A DNA stretch of 7,329 nt from JBFLVQ01 sp040758525 (lineage in GTDB: Bacteria; Acidobacteriota; Blastocatellia; Chloracidobacteriales; JADJPF01): positions 1-7,329 of the forward strand of contig JBFLVQ010000485.1 in NCBI GenBank assembly GCA_040758525.1, in the 5' to 3' direction. A program made the position numbers and the translations under genes. The notes beneath the pieces are model-generated. The model was not told where the DNA came from, made no database searches, and saw only the letters and a list, made by a program, of their open reading frames with translations. Shown here piece by piece: positions 5,927 through 7,329 of the stretch (positions within the stretch are counted from its first letter, which is position 1; the number at the start of each line of letters is the position of its first letter).

Positions 5927-6249
5927 TTCGAAACCCTAAAAACCGAAAGGGATTGTTGTCGGAAGATGAAATATCCCTTACACACAAACCCATACCCTGT
6001 TAAAGACGAAAACCTGGGGCTTACCCATACAAACCAGTTTTTGTTTTTGCTGACAAGTATAAATAGATTGGATCAGCTTTTAGGATATGATACTCAAATC
6101 CATTATTTCTGTATGCCGTAATACTTCGGTATTTAGCAAAAAAAAGGGACACGAGGAAGAGAGTAGCAGTTGTAGTTTAAAAGAAAGTGACTCGGGAAAG
6201 GAAACTAGCGATGGGAAAGCAAGGAAGAGGCTAGTAGCGAGAGCAAAGG
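5927..6249. other. Region upstream of the protease gene, no convincing gene
   Basis: This stretch should hold the promoter of the minus-strand protease operon. I see no consensus -35/-10 pair. The nearest candidates are TATACT (minus strand of 6056-6061) without a good -35, and TTGTCA (minus strand of 6051-6056) without a good -10. The octamer ACCCATAC occurs twice in direct orientation, at 5988-5995 and 6023-6030 (35 bp apart), and AAGGGAT/ATCCCTT at 5947-5953 and 5973-5979 form a short inverted repeat close to the start codon. Either could be a regulator-binding site, but both are short. From about 6139 the sequence becomes purine-rich. The short open frames on the plus strand here are low-complexity or overlap the protease start, and I do not regard them as genes. 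Confidence 0.45.
5933..5937 (-). promoter_or_regulatory. Weak ribosome-binding site of the TPR-CHAT gene
   Basis: AGGGT on the minus strand lies 6 nt before the ATG at 5926-5924. It is a poor match to the consensus, weaker than the site in front of the downstream partner gene. The ATG is nevertheless the right start, because it is followed directly by the hydrophobic N-terminal segment. Confidence 0.35.
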
Positions 6250-6290
6250 TCAGCGATCAGCAGAGGAATCAGATGAGGAATGATTAGGTA
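6139..6290 (+). other. Purine-rich tract on the plus strand
   Basis: About three quarters of the bases are A or G on the plus strand; by count 47 of 60 at 6181-6240 and 36 of 50 at 6241-6290. The tract is composed of irregular GGAAAG, AAGGAAGAGG, AGCGAGAGC and similar words, without an exact tandem period that I can see. It overlaps the Ser/Asp-rich 3' end of the XRE-like fragment and lies downstream of it with respect to minus-strand transcription. No function is evident. Confidence 0.6.
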
Positions 6291-6453
6291 GGACAGCTTC
6301 GAGTTTGTGTTTAATGATCATAGCGGACAAAATCTTTTTAATAGCGAGCTTATAATCATCATTGAAATGCTCAATGGCAGCAAATTGCTCAATCAGTTCT
6401 TTATCATGCAAGCGACGAGCAGCAAGATCAATGGTCAATCGCTTACCTAACAT
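6250..6453 (-). pseudogene. Fragment resembling the C-terminal tail of an XRE-family regulator
   Basis: This 67-residue frame contains LHDKELIEQFAAIEHF...DYKLAIKKILSAMIIKHKLEAVL (about 15-54). The pattern DKELxEQFxAIExL...DKxAIKxxLDAMIxKH is one I know from the C-terminal helical part of many XRE-type helix-turn-helix repressors found in prophages and toxin-antitoxin loci. The N-terminal DNA-binding domain expected before it is absent: upstream only a short Ser-rich stretch stays open, back to a TAG at 6483-6485. There is no Shine-Dalgarno site before the ATG at 6453. It lies 40 nt after the stop of the DNA-binding gene upstream, in a different frame, and ends in a Ser/Asp-rich tail. It is most likely a truncated remnant; a genuine small protein is the alternative. 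The match is from memory, so confidence is moderate. Confidence 0.42.
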
Positions 6454-6493
6454 GGATGAGCTACTAATGGCATAGGATGAACTGGCCTAATTG

Positions 6494-7329
6494 CTATTGG
6501 TAAAATCGAAAGGTTGTCTCTGTAGGGTTTTGCCTCATTAGTTGGCCTGTTTGTTGAGGATGCTGAGAGAATCTAGCCAATATTTCAGCCTTAGAAGGTC
6601 GTCCAGGTTTACGCTTAGGTCTATCCTCAATAGGTTTATTAGGCCTTCCTTGTCTACGTAATGCTCCAGTACTAACAGCTAGTTGTAATGCTATCTCAAC
6701 ATCAGCACGATAGAACAGCTTGAGCTTGTGATCATCTTGAGAGGATAGCATTCTAGTTAAGCCATGATCCTTGAGAATACCAATCCATCGGTAATATGAT
6801 CTTTCACTAACATCAAACTCTCTCTTTAGCAACTCTCTATGCAGCCACATATTAGTATCACTGAAATGCTCAACAGGCACATCAGCCCAGAGCTGCGCAT
6901 CGGCAGGGGCAGCAGGCAGGACATGTTCAACGATAGCCTGTTGCTGCTCATCAGCAGCATTTGAATTAGCATCCATTGTGGCAGCCATATTATCAAATGA
7001 GTCAGAATCAGAATGAGTATGCATAGGAGAATCCTCGACGATAGGTTTAGTTAAATAATGGGCAAAAGTAGGCGTAGCCGGTGACGTGGCGCTAATGGCA
7101 GGGATAGGTATTTGCTGGACATCATTTCCATCTACGACATCAGGCAAATCAGGGTCAAGGCTCGCAGCGGCATCAAAGAGACCCTCTTCTACCTGCTTCA
7201 ACAGATTAAGCCAGACAAGATGAGATTGCTTGTTAGCTATGCGGTCGAAGTACTTTTGTGTAGGATCATCGCCGTGTGAGCGCTGGTCTGATATTTTGGT
7301 GCTAGTTTCAACAATAATCTTTTCAGTAA
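6494..7329 (-). CDS. Probable DNA-binding protein with helix-turn-helix and two AT-hook-like motifs, 5' partial
   Basis: The frame is open from the right edge to a TAG at 6496-6494, with 277 residues visible. No ATG lies in the first 42 visible codons, so the start is outside the window; a TTG at 7201 is unlikely to be the start because the upstream codons read as ordinary protein. An acidic, low-complexity segment rich in Asp, Ala, Ser and Gln (about 50-140) is followed by LLKREFDVSERSYYRWIGILKDHG (about 166-189), which fits a helix-turn-helix or winged-helix segment. FYRADVEIALQL then resembles the region after the helix-turn-helix in MerR-like domains. Near the C terminus are two AT-hook-like motifs, RRQGRPNKP (about 224-232) and RPKRKPGRPSK (about 236-246), basic residues flanking a GRP core that binds the minor groove of AT-rich DNA. 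The whole looks like a nucleoid, plasmid or phage DNA-binding protein. I do not recognise the family. The short XRE-like frame follows it by 40 nt. Confidence 0.75.
   Translation of the reverse strand, partial: TEKIIVETSTKISDQRSHGDDPTQKYFDRIANKQSHLVWLNLLKQVEEGLFDAAASLDPDLPDVVDGNDVQQIPIPAISATSPATPTFAHYLTKPIVEDSPMHTHSDSDSFDNMAATMDANSNAADEQQQAIVEHVLPAAPADAQLWADVPVEHFSDTNMWLHRELLKREFDVSERSYYRWIGILKDHGLTRMLSSQDDHKLKLFYRADVEIALQLAVSTGALRRQGRPNKPIEDRPKRKPGRPSKAEILARFSQHPQQTGQLMRQNPTETTFRFYQ

Noticed and set aside
5670..5993. Minus-strand frame overlapping the 5' end of the protease gene
   Set aside because: It is in another frame of a well-supported gene and lacks protein-like features.
6087..6287. 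Plus-strand frame of 66 codons, Glu/Ser/Lys-rich
   Set aside because: The composition simply reflects the purine-rich tract; there is no ribosome-binding site, and it is antisense to the XRE-like frame.

Overview
The window is bacterial accessory DNA. It holds one strongly recognisable complete gene, a TPR-CHAT cysteine protease of the caspase-like clan, surrounded by partial, broken or unrecognised genes. Lineage is uncertain. The Shine-Dalgarno sites, the short-chain dehydrogenase (SDR) remnant, the attC-like sequence and the XRE-like tail would all fit a proteobacterium. The TPR-CHAT type with a GGFAYGP segment after its membrane segment is one I associate from memory with environmental bacteria such as Acidobacteriota. 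No rRNA, tRNA, CRISPR array or intact transposase is visible.

Layout. (1) Positions 1-1088, plus strand: a markedly AT-rich gene of unknown function, open to the left edge. (2) Positions 1089-1491: non-coding DNA dense in inverted repeats. It starts with a sequence resembling the left half of an integron attC site and contains a perfect 22-bp inverted repeat and a 14-bp palindrome. (3) Positions 1492-1854, minus strand: the C-terminal part of an SDR that has lost its Rossmann half and its catalytic Tyr. (4) Positions 1855-2430, minus: a small gene downstream of the protease that ends exactly where the SDR remnant begins. (5) Positions 2444-5926, minus: the TPR-CHAT gene. (6) Positions 5927-6249: the upstream region of the protease gene, partly a purine-rich tract. 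(7) Positions 6250-6453, minus: a short frame resembling the C-terminal tail of XRE-type regulators. (8) Positions 6494-7329, minus: the C-terminal part of a probable DNA-binding protein with a helix-turn-helix-like segment and two AT-hook-like motifs, open to the right edge.

How the genes may work together. The protease gene and the small gene after it are 13 nt apart, and the second has a strong ribosome-binding site, so they look like an operon. A membrane-associated TPR-CHAT protease with a co-transcribed partner is a plausible sensor/protease-plus-substrate pair, but nothing in the sequence proves cleavage or a defence role. The partner's 3' end appears to have been lost in a rearrangement that joined it to the SDR fragment. 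The change in base composition at about 1090, the half attC and the SDR joint suggest that the left third has been assembled by recombination, or possibly by mis-assembly.
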